A stretch of DNA of 64,000 nucleotides from Bradyrhizobium sp. DOA9. GTDB lineage: Bacteria; Pseudomonadota; Alphaproteobacteria; Rhizobiales; Xanthobacteraceae. Both the position numbers and the translations under genes were made by a program. The DNA lies in contig NZ_DF820426.1 of NCBI RefSeq assembly GCF_000617845.2, forward strand, positions 434,001 through 498,000, in the 5' to 3' direction. Within the stretch, counting starts at the first letter, position 1; every line of letters starts with the position of its first letter. Below the pieces are notes generated by a model. It was given only the letters and a program-made list of their open reading frames with translations, ran no database searches and was not told where the DNA came from. Positions 1 to 9,573 of the stretch are shown here, piece after piece.

Positions 1-946
1 GGCCAAACTCGATCAGCCGCGTCTTGCCCTCATGTAGCGTCGGGCCGAAGTTGGCGAGCCGCGCCTTGAGGGCCAAGAGCATCTCCTGCGCATCCGCCTT
101 GCTCTCGAAGCCCATGACGAAGTCGTCGGCATAGCGCACGGTCACAACGCGACCGCGTGCATGGCGACGGCGCCATTGGTGGGCCCAGAGATCGAGGACG
201 TAGTGCAGGAAGACGTTGGCGAGGAGCGGGCTGATGCCCGCCCCTTGCGGAGTACCCCTGTCCGTTTCTTGCTTCTCGCCGCTCTCCAGAACACCGGCCC
301 GCAGCCACAGCCCGATGAGCCGTAGAATGCGAGGATCGGCGATCCTGTGCGCCACCATCCGCAACAGCCACTCGTGGTCGACCGAGTCGAAGAAGCTGCG
401 TATGTCGGCATCGAGCACCCAGTTCACACGCTGGCTCATGATCGCCGTATGCAGGGCATCAAGCGCCATGTGCGGGTTGCGCCCCGGCCGGAAGCCGTAG
501 GAGAAGCCGAGGAAGTCGGCCTCATAGATGGCGCTCAACATCTCGGCCACGGCGCTTTGGACAATCTTGTCCTCTAGCGCCGGCGCCCCGAGAGGTCGCT
601 TACCGCCATCGGCTTTTGGGATGTAGACTCGCCGCACCGGCTGTGGCCGGTAGCGACCAGTGTGGACTCGTGCGCAGAGGTCACGGATGTTATCCGTGAG
701 CCCCTCTTCGTACTTCGCCACCGTTACCCCATCGACCCCCGCGCTGGCCTGCCGCTTTTGTCGTCGAAAAGCCCGAAGCAGAGCGTCCTCGTCGATGTGA
801 TGCAGCAGGGCCGTGAACCGGGTTTGGGCGGCTTGGCTGGCCGCCGCGTTCACCCGCTCGAGGTTCGGCGGCAAGGCGACCCGGCTCTGTGTCCGGACCC
901 TGGCCTTCTCGCGCGGGCTCCCCTCGGGCTGGCCCCTTCCCTCCAT
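1..946 (-). CDS. Group II intron reverse transcriptase/maturase, C-terminus outside window
   Basis: This is a retron-type reverse transcriptase that would splice and mobilise its host intron. The reverse strand reads open from an ATG at 946 to the window edge. The frame shows the RT blocks in order: a GVDGVTV block, a KRPLGAP block, FSYGFRPGR, GTPQGAGISPLLAN and the catalytic YADD at about 133-122, followed by GPTLHEGKTRLIEFG at the edge. The maturase domain lies beyond base 1. The ATG follows an intron 5' segment rather than an ordinary promoter. It differs clearly in sequence from the second intron RT at 27.9-29.3 kb, so the window holds two unrelated introns. Confidence 0.85.
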   Translation of the reverse strand, partial: MEGRGQPEGSPREKARVRTQSRVALPPNLERVNAAASQAAQTRFTALLHHIDEDALLRAFRRQKRQASAGVDGVTVAKYEEGLTDNIRDLCARVHTGRYRPQPVRRVYIPKADGGKRPLGAPALEDKIVQSAVAEMLSAIYEADFLGFSYGFRPGRNPHMALDALHTAIMSQRVNWVLDADIRSFFDSVDHEWLLRMVAHRIADPRILRLIGLWLRAGVLESGEKQETDRGTPQGAGISPLLANVFLHYVLDLWAHQWRRRHARGRVVTVRYADDFVMGFESKADAQEMLLALKARLANFGPTLHEGKTRLIEFG

Positions 947-1372
947 ACGTCTCGTTTCCTTCGACGACTTCATAGGTACTATGGACCAGTCCGACTCCCG
1001 ACCTCAGCTCGGACAACGGCTCTGGCAGTGCCTTGCCGCTGTCCCCCACTGGAGACCAATCCAATGGACCCGGTCGGGCCTCTCATGTTCCGATGATTGC
1101 CTTCCATGCGTGATGCGGCCATCGACCCCGACGGAGCGGCATCGTCTCGCGTATCGACGATGCTCGTACAGCCTTCGTGCTTAGGGAACACACTCGGCCT
1201 CCGCGAACATCCACCTTTCGAGGCTCATTCCCGCACCCCGCATGGCTCCTGTCTACACTTCAGACCCCGCGTGCCCGCGACGCCCGCAAGACTCGGTCCT
1301 GGCTTGCCTGCTACGGCTTTGGCCGGATGGGACTTGCACCCACAAGCACTCATCAGCTTGGCATGACGTACT
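947..1372 (-). ncRNA. Group II intron 5' RNA segment (domain I region)
   Basis: On the reverse strand this stretch precedes the intron RT and carries the kind of conserved text seen in domain I of bacterial introns (GTGCTTGTGGGTGCAAGTCC-like, near 1345-1325). It has no coding capacity of its own. The 5' end is estimated at about 1372, where sequence matching the end of the IS256 element begins. The intron therefore seems to have entered the terminal repeat of that element. Confidence 0.55.
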
Positions 1373-1431
1373 CCCCGGTGGTGGTGTAGCGAAGTGCAGT
1401 TCACCGCGTTCGCCGGCATGGGCCGGGCTGA

Positions 1432-1649
1432 TCAGCTGGCGATAGCCTGAAGGCTGACGGTTGGATCATCGCTCAACGGCGCGATGGTTTCCAGCGTCAT
1501 GTAGCGGGCACGCTGGACGGCCCATTCATCGTTCTGTTCGAGCAGGATCGCGCCGATGAGACGGACAATGGCGTCCTCATTGGGGAAGATGCCGACGACC
1601 TCGGTCCGCCGCTTGATCTCGCCGTTAAGGCGCTCGATCGGGTTGGTAA
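1432..1649 (-). pseudogene. IS256 transposase, C-terminal fragment
   Basis: The reverse strand encodes TNPIERLNGEIKRR, then GIFPNEDAIVRL, and ends ETIAPLSDDPTVSLQAIAS with a TGA at 1434-1432. This is the normal C-terminus of the IS256-family transposase whose N-terminal part stops at 3458. The broken join falls between the residues LHST and NPIE. Rejoining the two fragments would give an almost full-length transposase, so the break was made by the IS110 insertion rather than by gradual decay. Confidence 0.85.
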
Positions 1650-3458
1650 CCGGTATGAGGTGTCTCGGTGCCTACGTTCCCGCTGCGATGTTCTACATCG
1701 TGGCGTATGGTGCGACCATCGGGACAGAGGCACCGGGAGCACGAAGTGCGGGCAGGCCGATGTATTCGATGAGCCGAGAGCTCGCGTTAGTAGCTGGCCG
1801 CCTCTGCGACTCGCCCGGTTGCGCCGAGAGCGCGAATCCGTAGTTGTCGTGTTGCCCGCAGCTCCCGTCATGGTCATGTATCTGGCAGGAGGTGCGAATG
1901 CGACGGGTGATTGGCATTGACGTCCACCGAACTTTCGGCGAGGTGGTGTTTTGGGAGGACGGCAGGCTCCGACATCCGGGCCGCGTCGATATGACGCGGA
2001 CTGCGCTGGAGGGATTTGGCAAGACCCTGCTGCCCAGCGATGAGGTGGTGGTCGAAGCGACCGCCAACAGCATGGCGGTGTCGCGAGTTCTGGCGCCGTT
2101 AGTGGCACGGGTGATTATCGCCAATCCGCTGCAGGTAAAGGCGATCGCCCAGGCTCACGTTAAGACCGACAAGATCGATGCCGGCACGCTCGCCAGTCTG
2201 CAGGCGGCCGGGTACCTGCCGCAGATCTGGACGCCTGATGCGGAGACCGAACGCAAGCGTCGGCTGGTGGCGCGGCGCTATCAGGTCGTGCGGCATCGCA
2301 CTCGGCTCAAGAACGAGGTGCATTCGATCCTGCGCGCCCACCTGATCCCGAAGTGCCCGCATGCCGATCTTTTCAACGCCCGCGGCCGGGCTTGGTTGGC
2401 CGCCCAACAACTGCCGGACGATGAGCGCGCGGCCATCGATCGGCACGTCCGTGAGCTTGACCGGCTGGCGGAAGACCTAGCTCTGCTCGATCGCGAGATC
2501 GCGCAGGACGCCATCGACGATCTCGCGGTCAACAGATTGATGACGATCACTGGCGTCAATCTGGCGGTCGCCGCCGGCATCGTGGCGGCGATCGGCGGCA
2601 TCAGCCGCTTCGAGAGCCCGCAGAAGCTGGTGAGCTATTTCGGGCTGAACCCGCGGGTGCGGCAGTCGGGACTGCGAGCCGCCCATCACGGTCGCATCAG
2701 CAAGATCGGCCGTAGTCACGCGCGTGCCATGCTGGTGGAGGCGGCCTGGGCCGCGGCCAAGGCGCCCGGTCCACTGCATGCGTTTTTCGTGCGGATCCGC
2801 GCCAGGCGCGGCCATCAGGTCGCCGCGGTGGCCGTGGCTCGCAAGCTCACGGTGCTCTGCTGGCATTTGCTGACCAAGGGCGAGGACTACCTGTGGGCAC
2901 GCCCGGCGCTGGTCGCCAACAAGACCCGCGCGATGCAACTTCAAGCCGGACATCCGCAACAGAAAGGTAGCCGACGTGGACCAGCCTATGCCTACAACGT
3001 CAAGCCGCTGCGCAACCGCGAGATGTTGATTGCCGCGCAGGCGGAGCGAAGCTACGAACGATTGGTGTCGCAATGGAAACCGCGGCGGCCAAAACCCGGC
3101 GCGCGGGCGCCTCAGCTCGGCAGGACAAAATAGGCAGTCCGGTGACGCTTGCAGCCGACGTCACGCTTCGCCACGAGGTCACCCGCGCCCGAGAACCATA
3201 ACCGCCGCTGACGGCAAGTGCCAGCCAGGAAGCGGTCCCGTTCCACGCCAGCATGCCGCCGTGCTCGGGCAGGTCAAGGCCAAGCCTCGCGGTGGCCGCA
3301 AACGCGGCCAGCCTTGACCGACCCTGCGCGCGGCGGCTGCGAGATTGGTGGCCGGGACGGAAGAATGGCCCCCGGCCGAACAAAAGAATGGCAGGCGATC
3401 TCCGCAATCGTCGTCGCGGCGGCGGTCACAAAAAACCACTTGTCCATCTCATCCGTCG
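1650..3458 (+). mobile_element. IS110/IS1111-family element inside the IS256 transposase gene
   Basis: The element occupies the gap between the two halves of the IS256 gene. Its ends carry an imperfect inverted repeat (ATGAGGTGTC at about 1656; the complement of ATGAGATGGAC at about 3450). No direct target duplication was recognised, which is usual for IS110-type elements. Confidence 0.75.
1898..3133 (+). CDS. IS110-family transposase
   Basis: This 411-residue transposase catalyses site-specific insertion of its element. It starts MRRVIGIDVHR, the first acidic residue of the DEDD catalytic set. It continues with VVVEAT, KTDKIDAGTLA and the C-terminal transposase IS116/IS110/IS902 region (RLMTITGVNLAVA, FESPQKLVSYFGLNPRVRQSG, GRSHARAMLVEAAW). 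The ATG at 1898 is chosen because AGGAGG sits 7-8 bases upstream; an earlier in-frame start at 1844 lacks a ribosome site. The length is normal and no frameshift is seen, so the protein is probably functional. Confidence 0.9.
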   Translation: MRRVIGIDVHRTFGEVVFWEDGRLRHPGRVDMTRTALEGFGKTLLPSDEVVVEATANSMAVSRVLAPLVARVIIANPLQVKAIAQAHVKTDKIDAGTLASLQAAGYLPQIWTPDAETERKRRLVARRYQVVRHRTRLKNEVHSILRAHLIPKCPHADLFNARGRAWLAAQQLPDDERAAIDRHVRELDRLAEDLALLDREIAQDAIDDLAVNRLMTITGVNLAVAAGIVAAIGGISRFESPQKLVSYFGLNPRVRQSGLRAAHHGRISKIGRSHARAMLVEAAWAAAKAPGPLHAFFVRIRARRGHQVAAVAVARKLTVLCWHLLTKGEDYLWARPALVANKTRAMQLQAGHPQQKGSRRGPAYAYNVKPLRNREMLIAAQAERSYERLVSQWKPRRPKPGARAPQLGRTK

Positions 3459-4440
3459 AGTGCAGCTTGGTCCGGTGCTGCGGTGGCAACGTCATGTAGG
3501 CCAGCACATCAGTCTCGGCCTCGTCGAGAAACGCCGCGAGCTTGGGCAGTTTGGGACGCAGCTGATCGGCAATGCGCCGCCATTGCGCTCGTGCCGCCTC
3601 GGCATCGTCCTGGGCAAACGCGGTGGCGATGAAGGCGGAGACGACGCGCCGTCCGCTCTTGCCGGCATGCGCCAGCGCGTTGCGCATGAAGTGCACGCGG
3701 CAGCGCTGATAGGTGGTGTTGAGCACCTTGGCGACGCTGGCCTTGATGCCCTCGTGGGCGTCGGAGACGACCAACTTGACGCCACGCAAGCCCCGGCGGG
3801 CGAGCTTGCGCAGGAACGCGGTCCAGAACGTCTCGGCCTCGGACGGACCGATATCCATGCCGAGCACCTCGCGCCGGCCGTCGCTGTTGACGCCGACCGC
3901 GACAATCACCGCGACCGACACGATGCGGCCATTCTGACGCACCTTCACATAGGTGGCGTCGATCCACAGGTACGGCCAGTCGCCCTCGATCGGACGGGCG
4001 AGGAACGCCTTCACCTTGTCGTCGATCTCGGCGCAGAGCCGGCTCACCTGGCTCTTGGAGATGCCGCTAGTGCCCATCGCCTGCACCAGATCGTCGACCG
4101 AGCGGGTCGAGACGCCCTGCACGTAGGCTTCCTGCACCACGGCCGTGAGCGCCTTCTCGGCCATCCGCCGCGGCTCGAGGAAACTCGGGAAGTAGGAGCC
4201 CTTGCGCAGCTTGGGAATACGCAGTTCGACCGTGCCGGCGCGGGTCTCCCAGATCCGGTCGCGGTAGCCATTGCGCTGGACCTGACACTCCTGGCTCTTC
4301 TCGCCGTAAGCGGCTCCGGTCTGCCCTTCGACTTCCAGCTCCATCAGCCGGTGGGCGGCAAAGCCGATCATCTCGCGCAACAGATCGGTATCTGGGGTCT
4401 TCTCTACGAGCGCGCGCAAGTTCATCATGTTGTCGGTCAT
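3458..4440 (-). pseudogene. IS256 transposase, N-terminal part
   Basis: The protein begins MTDNMMNLRALVEKTPDTD and shows the mutator-type DDE region: WIDATYVKVRQNGR, GMDIGPSEAETFW, KLVVSDAHEG and RCRVHFMRNALAH. It is colinear with the family as far as HRTKLHST. After that the frame runs into the IS110 element and adds a meaningless tail of about 60 residues. The missing C-terminus lies at 1432-1649. Confidence 0.88.
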
Positions 4441-4601
4441 CGGTGGTTCCTCGAATCAGGTTGGCTGTTGCAATCCAAACCTTACCGACGAATCATCGGT
4501 GACCACCCGCAGAGCCGCCCGCCCGCTACGGCGCTATTTGGGGGCGCACGTCCGGGCGGTTTTGCTCTACCGAGCTACACCACCACTGGGGACACGATCC
4601 G

Positions 4602-5285
4602 ATCAAGGGGCTCAACCGTCTGGCGCGGAAGCTCGGGTCAAGCTGCGGCAGTTCTATCTTCGCATTGCCAAGACCGCGGCGACGATGGCGGGACGCTACG
4701 CCCATGCCAAGCAATTCAGGCGGCATCAGCGGCAGTTGCGCATCCTGCGCAGCCGGCTGGGCCGGATCATCCGCGATATCCGCCGCAAGATCGAAGGTCA
4801 GCCTGCGCTCGAGAACGCGTTCGCTCTCGCGCTCAGCCGAGCCTCGCAGATCCGCTCGCAGCTGCAGCGCCAGCGCGGCTGGAAGCTCTATTCCTTCCAC
4901 GCCCCGGAGGTGGAGTGCATCGGCAAGGACAAGGCAGCCGCGCCTTACGAGTTCGGTGTCAAAGCCTCCATCGTCACCAACAACCGTCGTGCTCCTGGTG
5001 GCCTGTTCGTGCTGCACGCCAGGGCGCCACCCGATAACCCTCTGACGGTCACACCTTTCGGGACGTCATCGACAGCACCGAGACACACACCGGCTGTCCG
5101 ATCGAGCGGGCCTATATCGACAAGGGATACTGCGGCCATGACGCGCACAATCCTCGTCGCGTCTTCATCTCCGGCCAGAAGCGCGGCGTTTCGGTGTCAT
5201 CAAGCGCGAGCTGCGCCGCCGCTCCGCCATCGAACCCATCATCGGACACCTGAAGACCGATGGTCACCTCGGTCGCACACGCCCA
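4602..5285 (+). pseudogene. IS5-type transposase remnant (middle and C-terminal parts)
   Basis: Reading resumes exactly where the IS256 element ends: IKGLNRLARKLG in one frame, then VKLRQFYLRIAKTAA after a one-base slip near 4635. It continues through FHAPEVECIGKDKA and PYEFGVKAS, with further frame changes through the later IGHLKTDGHLGR region. The N-terminus is missing, so the IS256 insertion or a later deletion removed it. A related remnant lies at 27234-27800. Confidence 0.7.
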
Positions 5286-5526
5286 CGCCGATGCAAAGAT
5301 CGATCAGGAGCGCTTGTCCAAGAAGGCGGCGTCCTCCCTAACGCAAAGGGAGCGACAGAGTCTCGCTTGGGCGTCCCCGGGCAAGACCATGGAAGAGATC
5401 GGCACAATTCTCGATGTTACGGCGCGAGCCGTGAAGTTTCATCTCGACAACGCGCGAAGAAGTTTAGCTGCGCCGACTGTCACACAGGCTGTGGCGCCTG
5501 CCGTTCGCTACGGGTTGGTCCCGTAG
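5260..5526 (+). pseudogene. LuxR-type regulator, C-terminal DNA-binding fragment
   Basis: The open frame ends with a typical LuxR C-terminal helix-turn-helix: LTQRERQSLAWASPGKT, then EEIGTILDVTARAVKFHLDN, then AVAPAVRYGLV. About 65 residues of a protein normally near 240 remain. The autoinducer-binding domain is missing because the preceding sequence is an IS5-type remnant. The first 15-20 codons of the frame probably derive from that IS. Without a ligand domain it is unlikely to act as a quorum sensor, although a free DNA-binding domain could still be made. Confidence 0.6.
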
Positions 5527-5937
5527 CAAACTTCGTGAAGCGTAGCCGCCGAAAGGTATCGGATTCGCGGTATCGTCGGCACGGTACCGTGCTGCGCCGG
5601 CAGCGGAGCTTTCGGCGCTGTTGGCCCCTCACGAACGGACATTTGGTTGTCGGTTCGACAGGCATGGCTCCTAAGACGCAAATAATGACAACCGGCGCCG
5701 GCATCTTAATCTCGTCAGCGATCCATCGCTGACATGCAGATGTATAACATCTGGCCGACGTCTCGCAGTGCACTTGAGTGTAATACAGCCCACCAGATCG
5801 CTGTGAGGGTCGATGAGTGCAATTCCGTTCCCGCGCTCAACATCCTGAAGGGCCATTTACCAATCAATGGGGCTCTCAGGAGTCCCCCGCGCGGATCAAC
5901 CCGGCGCGAGGGACTCAGAGTTCGCTAAATAGTCACC
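5527..5937. other. No gene recognised
   Basis: About 410 bases between the LuxR fragment and the 3' end of the cyclodeaminase-like gene. No convincing coding frame or promoter was seen. A short ATTTACCAATC at 5856-5866 recalls the end of a nod box, but the rest of that motif is absent. Confidence 0.5.
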
Positions 5938-6903
5938 CTAGTAGGATACGATTGTCCCCAAGTCATGCTGCTCCGCGATATTGAGTATTGCGGAACCTAG
6001 AGCGATATCATGCAATGCAAGGCCGACGTTGAAAACGACAATTCGATCAGCACTGCGAACTCTGCCGGATACCCTACCTACGATTACATCGCTGACAGAT
6101 CCAAGAACTCGGGAAATGTCGGAATAAGGAGAGCCCGTAGCAATGATGTAGTTTTTGAATTGCTCGAGGTCATCAGTCAATAACAAATCCGAAGCCGTCG
6201 TTGTATCCTGTGACCATCCACGAACATGGACGGGTAGAACCAAGCTACCCTCCTTGACCCATCCGAATTGGAAGGCCACGTCCTCCAATCGGCTTGTTGC
6301 GGTTACTACGACATCGGCGGTGCGGATCGCGGCCTCAGCCTCTTTTACTCGAATTATCCTTGCCTCGCCGCGAATCTGTTCAGTCAAGTGGCTTACGGCA
6401 GCCTCATTGATATCCACGACTTGGATTTCGGCATCGGGGTAAATCAACGAAAGCATTTTCACGTGGTAGAGGCCCTGAAGACCCGCACCGATCATGGCTA
6501 TCGTGTTCACGCGATCCGGCGACAAGTACTTGCAGGTGATGGCCGACGCTGCCGCAGTACGAACTGCCGTCACGTAGGCTGCATCCATCACGCAGATTGG
6601 CAGGCCAGTGTCCGGACTATTTAATACTAACAGCCCAGCGATGCTTGGTAAACCAACTCTCTGATTGCCAGGATAACCGGAAACCCATTTAAGACCGGCT
6701 CGGCGCTGCTTTGGAAGCCAACCTGCCATTGCGTGAATGAATGCGCCGCGCGTTGGGTGAACCCCGATCTTGGGTGGGTTCTCGAACGCTCCGTTACCGT
6801 GATCCCGAAGAGTTTCCTCGATAACGCCTAGCGCTGCAGCGAGCGGTAGGGTGGCTCGCACAACGTCACTTCGACTCAGCCATCTTACGACAGAGGTCGT
6901 CAT
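5938..6903 (-). CDS. Ornithine cyclodeaminase / mu-crystallin family NAD(P)-dependent enzyme
   Basis: This 321-residue protein belongs to the family that includes ornithine cyclodeaminase, alanine dehydrogenase and imine reductases acting on amino acids or keto acids. Visible features are PKIGVHPTRGAFIHAMAG and GLKWVSGYPGN near residues 45-80, a dinucleotide fold with GAGLQG near 140, and RTADVVVTATS near 195. The ATG at 6903 is preceded by AGGAGAC eight bases upstream. It stands alone on this strand, about 570 bases from the divergent dehydrogenase gene. The substrate cannot be read from sequence. No sigma-54 promoter was found for it. Confidence 0.75.
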   Translation of the reverse strand: MTTSVVRWLSRSDVVRATLPLAAALGVIEETLRDHGNGAFENPPKIGVHPTRGAFIHAMAGWLPKQRRAGLKWVSGYPGNQRVGLPSIAGLLVLNSPDTGLPICVMDAAYVTAVRTAAASAITCKYLSPDRVNTIAMIGAGLQGLYHVKMLSLIYPDAEIQVVDINEAAVSHLTEQIRGEARIIRVKEAEAAIRTADVVVTATSRLEDVAFQFGWVKEGSLVLPVHVRGWSQDTTTASDLLLTDDLEQFKNYIIATGSPYSDISRVLGSVSDVIVGRVSGRVRSADRIVVFNVGLALHDIALGSAILNIAEQHDLGTIVSY

Positions 6904-7286
6904 ACTATTTCGTCTCCTGGTGTTGAGGGTGACGCTGGATCAGCGCAGTCCCTTGGTGGCGAGTGTCGTCCGTTTTGCAAAGGATCTCTCGCGAATCCCG
7001 CCACCAGTATGACAGCGGCAGCAAGAAGCCGGTGGAGTTGCGAGGTGTTGCCGCGCGCCGGCAAGGAGCATCCGCGTCTCCTCTCGGATTTCGATGCCTC
7101 TTGCTCCTCTTCCTGCGATCGCAGGTCGCAACATGGCCCCGCAGAATGGCATGACTGACGACATCTGTAGCTTCGCCAGAGACGCGCTGCCACAATCCTG
7201 ATCTGCGGCAGCCAACAGGATTGCTAGGGGCAGGCAATGTACTCGCGTCGCCTTCCGAGCATTGTCGTGAGGCCATTCGACAAGTT

Positions 7287-7302
7287 TGTCCGCAAGCCGA
7301 CA
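7287..7302 (+). promoter_or_regulatory. NifA upstream activator site
   Basis: The bases TGT-CCGCAAGCCG-ACA fit the NifA consensus TGT-N10-ACA exactly. The site lies about 52 bases upstream of the -24 element at 7354, closer than the usual 80-150 bases but on the correct side of the dehydrogenase gene. Confidence 0.6.
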
Positions 7303-7353
7303 ACGCATACCGGAGAGCTAATATTTTCGATTACGTTCTACTTCCGTGGTCAG

Positions 7354-7369
7354 TGGCCTGCTTATTGCT
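7354..7369 (+). promoter_or_regulatory. Sigma-54 promoter of the dehydrogenase gene
   Basis: TGGCCTGCTTATTGCT has GG at 7355 and GC at 7367 with ten bases between, the defining -24/-12 spacing. Transcription would start about 95 bases before the ATG at 7476. Together with the NifA site this predicts expression under low oxygen in symbiosis. Confidence 0.65.
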
Positions 7370-7475
7370 ATGACATGGCATGACAAACAGGAGATGAGAT
7401 AGCTATCGCGGAGCAGGTGATCGAACAGAGCAATCGACGAGAGAAGAGAACATCCAAGTATGGATAGGTGCAAAG

Positions 7476-8237
7476 ATGCTATCGTATAATCTCACCGGAA
7501 AGACCGCGCTTGTAACCGGAGGCGCCTCCGGGATTGGCCTCGAAGCGGCACGCCTTATGGCCAAAGCTGGCGCTAAGGTGGCAATCAACTATCTGCCATC
7601 CGACAGCCGTGGCGAAGCCGCCCTAACGGATTTCCAGCAGGCCGGTCTCGAAGTAGTTGGAGCGCCTGGCGATGTTGGAAATGCCGATGACGCTTCAAGA
7701 ATGGTGTTGAAGGCCATCGATCGCCTCGGGCAGCTAGATCTCCTGTTAAATAATGCTGGAACTCCGGGCCGCAGTACACCCGTCCCGATTGTCGATCTGG
7801 ACCAGCTTACAGAGGAGCTTTGGACAACTCTATTGAGTGTCAATCTTATGGGTGTGTTTCGCTGTGCCAAAGCGGCTGCACCGGCGCTTAAAGCAGCCAA
7901 AGGAGCGATCGTGAACACAGCATCTGTTGCCGGTTTTGGAGGAATTGCAAGTACAGTCCCATACAGCGTATCGAAAGCCGGGGTGATAAACCTGACGAAG
8001 AACCTGGCACACGCGCTGGCTCCTGACGTGCGCGTTAACGCTGTCGCGCCCGCTACCGTCGACAGCTCTTGGCCGATGCACCGAGAGGAGGAGCGTCACG
8101 AGGTGGTGATCGAGAGAACCCCGTTGCGAAGAGTGTGCACGACGACAGACGTCGCAGGATTGATGATTTTCTTGGGCTTTTCCGGCAGCATGATCACAGG
8201 TCAAACTGTCGTCATTGACGGCGGCGCGCGTACCTAA
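7476..8237 (+). CDS. Short-chain dehydrogenase/reductase
   Basis: A 253-residue classical SDR. It has the cofactor-binding TGGASGIG at about residues 14-21, NNAG near 92, the catalytic serine in VNTASVAG and the YSVSKAG active-site pair near 167-171. It ends with GQTVVIDGG. The substrate is not predictable; FabG-like and sugar- or steroid-type dehydrogenases share this layout. It is preceded by a NifA-type site and a sigma-54 promoter, so a role in symbiosis is inferred. The gene is intact, and a degenerate IS256 copy begins about 17 bases after its stop. Confidence 0.85.
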   Translation: MLSYNLTGKTALVTGGASGIGLEAARLMAKAGAKVAINYLPSDSRGEAALTDFQQAGLEVVGAPGDVGNADDASRMVLKAIDRLGQLDLLLNNAGTPGRSTPVPIVDLDQLTEELWTTLLSVNLMGVFRCAKAAAPALKAAKGAIVNTASVAGFGGIASTVPYSVSKAGVINLTKNLAHALAPDVRVNAVAPATVDSSWPMHREEERHEVVIERTPLRRVCTTTDVAGLMIFLGFSGSMITGQTVVIDGGART

Positions 8238-8253
8238 TGGGTCCTAATGGGTC

Positions 8254-9180
8254 GTGTCCCCATTGATGGTGTAGCTCGGTAGAGCAAAGCCGCCCGGACG
8301 CGCGCCCCCCAATAGCGCCGTAGCGGGCAGGGGGCTTTGCGGTGGTCCCCGGCAGTTCTCCGATAGGATCGGGCTGCGACACGCCAACGCAACCGAGGAC
8401 CCACCCACCGATGACCGACGTGAAACCTGCGCACGTTCGTAGAGAAGACCTTCGACGCCGATCTCTTGCGCGAGATGATCGGCTTTGCCGCCCAGCGCCT
8501 GATGAGCGGGAAGTCGAAGCCAGACCAGGGCGGTCTATGGCGAGAAGAACGCCGAGCGCCTGGCCCAGCGTAACGACTACCGGGCGCGGATCTGGGAGAC
8601 CGCGCCGGCACGGTCGAGTTGCGCATACCCAAGCTGCGCAAAGGACTCCTACTTCCCGGGCTTCCTGTAGCCGCGCCGCATGGCCGAGAAGGCGCTCCCT
8701 GCCGCGTGCAGGCAGTTTACGTGCAAGGCGTCTCGACCCGCTCTGTGGACGATCTGGTGCAGGCGATGGGCGTGACCGGCATCTCCAAGAAGCCTGGCCA
8801 GCCGGCTGTGCGGCGAGATCTACGACAAGGTGCAGGCCTTCCTCGGCCGTCCGATCGAGGGAAACTGGCCGTATCTGTGGATCGACGCCACCTACGTGAG
8901 GTGCGGCCGAACGGCCGCATTGTATCTGTCGCGGTGATCGTCGCGGTCGGCGTCAACAGCCGCGGCCGCCGCGAGGTTGTCGGCATGGATATCGGGCCGT
9001 CCCAGGCCGAGACGGCGATGAATGGGCGCTCCAGCGTGCCCGCTATATGACCTGAAACCCATCGCACCAATGAGCGATGATCCAACCGTCAGCCTTCCGG
9101 GACTCGCCAGCCGACCAACCCGGCCCATGCCGGCGAACGCGGTGACCCGCCCCCAGCTACACCACACCAAGGGACACGAT
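8254..9180 (+). mobile_element. Degenerate IS256-family copy
   Basis: This is the second copy of the IS256 element seen at 1.4-4.6 kb, here in the opposite orientation. The end sequences match: GTGTCCCC plus a TGGTGTAGCTCGGTAGAGC-like stretch at the left, and CTACACCACACCAAGGGACAC at the right. Inside, transposase text appears in shifting frames: TVELRIPKLRKG, YVQGVSTRSVDDLVQAMG, WIDATYV near 8880, GRIVSVAVIVAVGVNS. It then jumps to MNGRSSVPAI, so part of the middle is deleted and the copy cannot be active. Confidence 0.8.
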
Positions 9181-9573
9181 CCGACTTGGCTGTTGGCCCG
9201 AGCTCCGTAGAGTTGATCTTCCAGTAGTCTTATCGACGCTCGGCATGCGCACGCGGCTTTGTCGGTGCACATGAACAAACGCGATCAGAAAGATGCTTGA
9301 GGTTTGGCCGCACTGGTACGAGTGGGCTGGTATCGAGAGGTCAAGGTCAAGAGCGAGGAAAGTCAGAAGATTTGGTGCGATACTCGTGGCGAGTCTCTGT
9401 TCGTTGAGATATCGAGAACAGGTCCGCAGTCTCATCAAAGGATACGGCTCGCTGTTCCTCCGTGCGATTGGACTGCAATTCCGCAATCAGACTCGCGAGC
9501 CGTTGGGTGATGACCTGCCACTGAGTATTTCCTCCATAAGGAGTTAGAGTCCGGCCCGAAGAAGGACGGACAG
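9181..9573. other. No gene recognised
   Basis: About 390 bases between two IS elements. Short frames exist on both strands but none shows a recognisable motif, a ribosome site or family-like composition. The last 35 bases probably belong to the end of the IS3 element that follows. Confidence 0.4.

Larger units (their letters stand above)
1370..4600 (-). mobile_element. IS256-family element, interrupted by an IS110 element
   Basis: A single IS256-type transposase gene is split into two parts, 4440-3458 (N-terminal) and 1649-1432 (C-terminal), by a foreign element at about 1650-3458. The right end near 4600 (GGGGACACGATCC) and the bases at 4490-4600 match the second, degenerate copy at 8.25 kb. 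The left end is damaged where the group II intron abuts. At the right the element enters an IS5-type transposase gene, which resumes at 4602. Confidence 0.8.

Noticed and set aside
3253..5037. 594-codon forward frame across the IS256 transposase
   Set aside because: It lies opposite the recognised transposase and runs through element borders, so it is not one gene.
5850..5875. Possible nod box (ATTTACCAATC)
   Set aside because: Only the last block of the 49-base nod box is present; the GATG and ATC-N-AAACAATC blocks are not at the right distance, and no nod gene follows.
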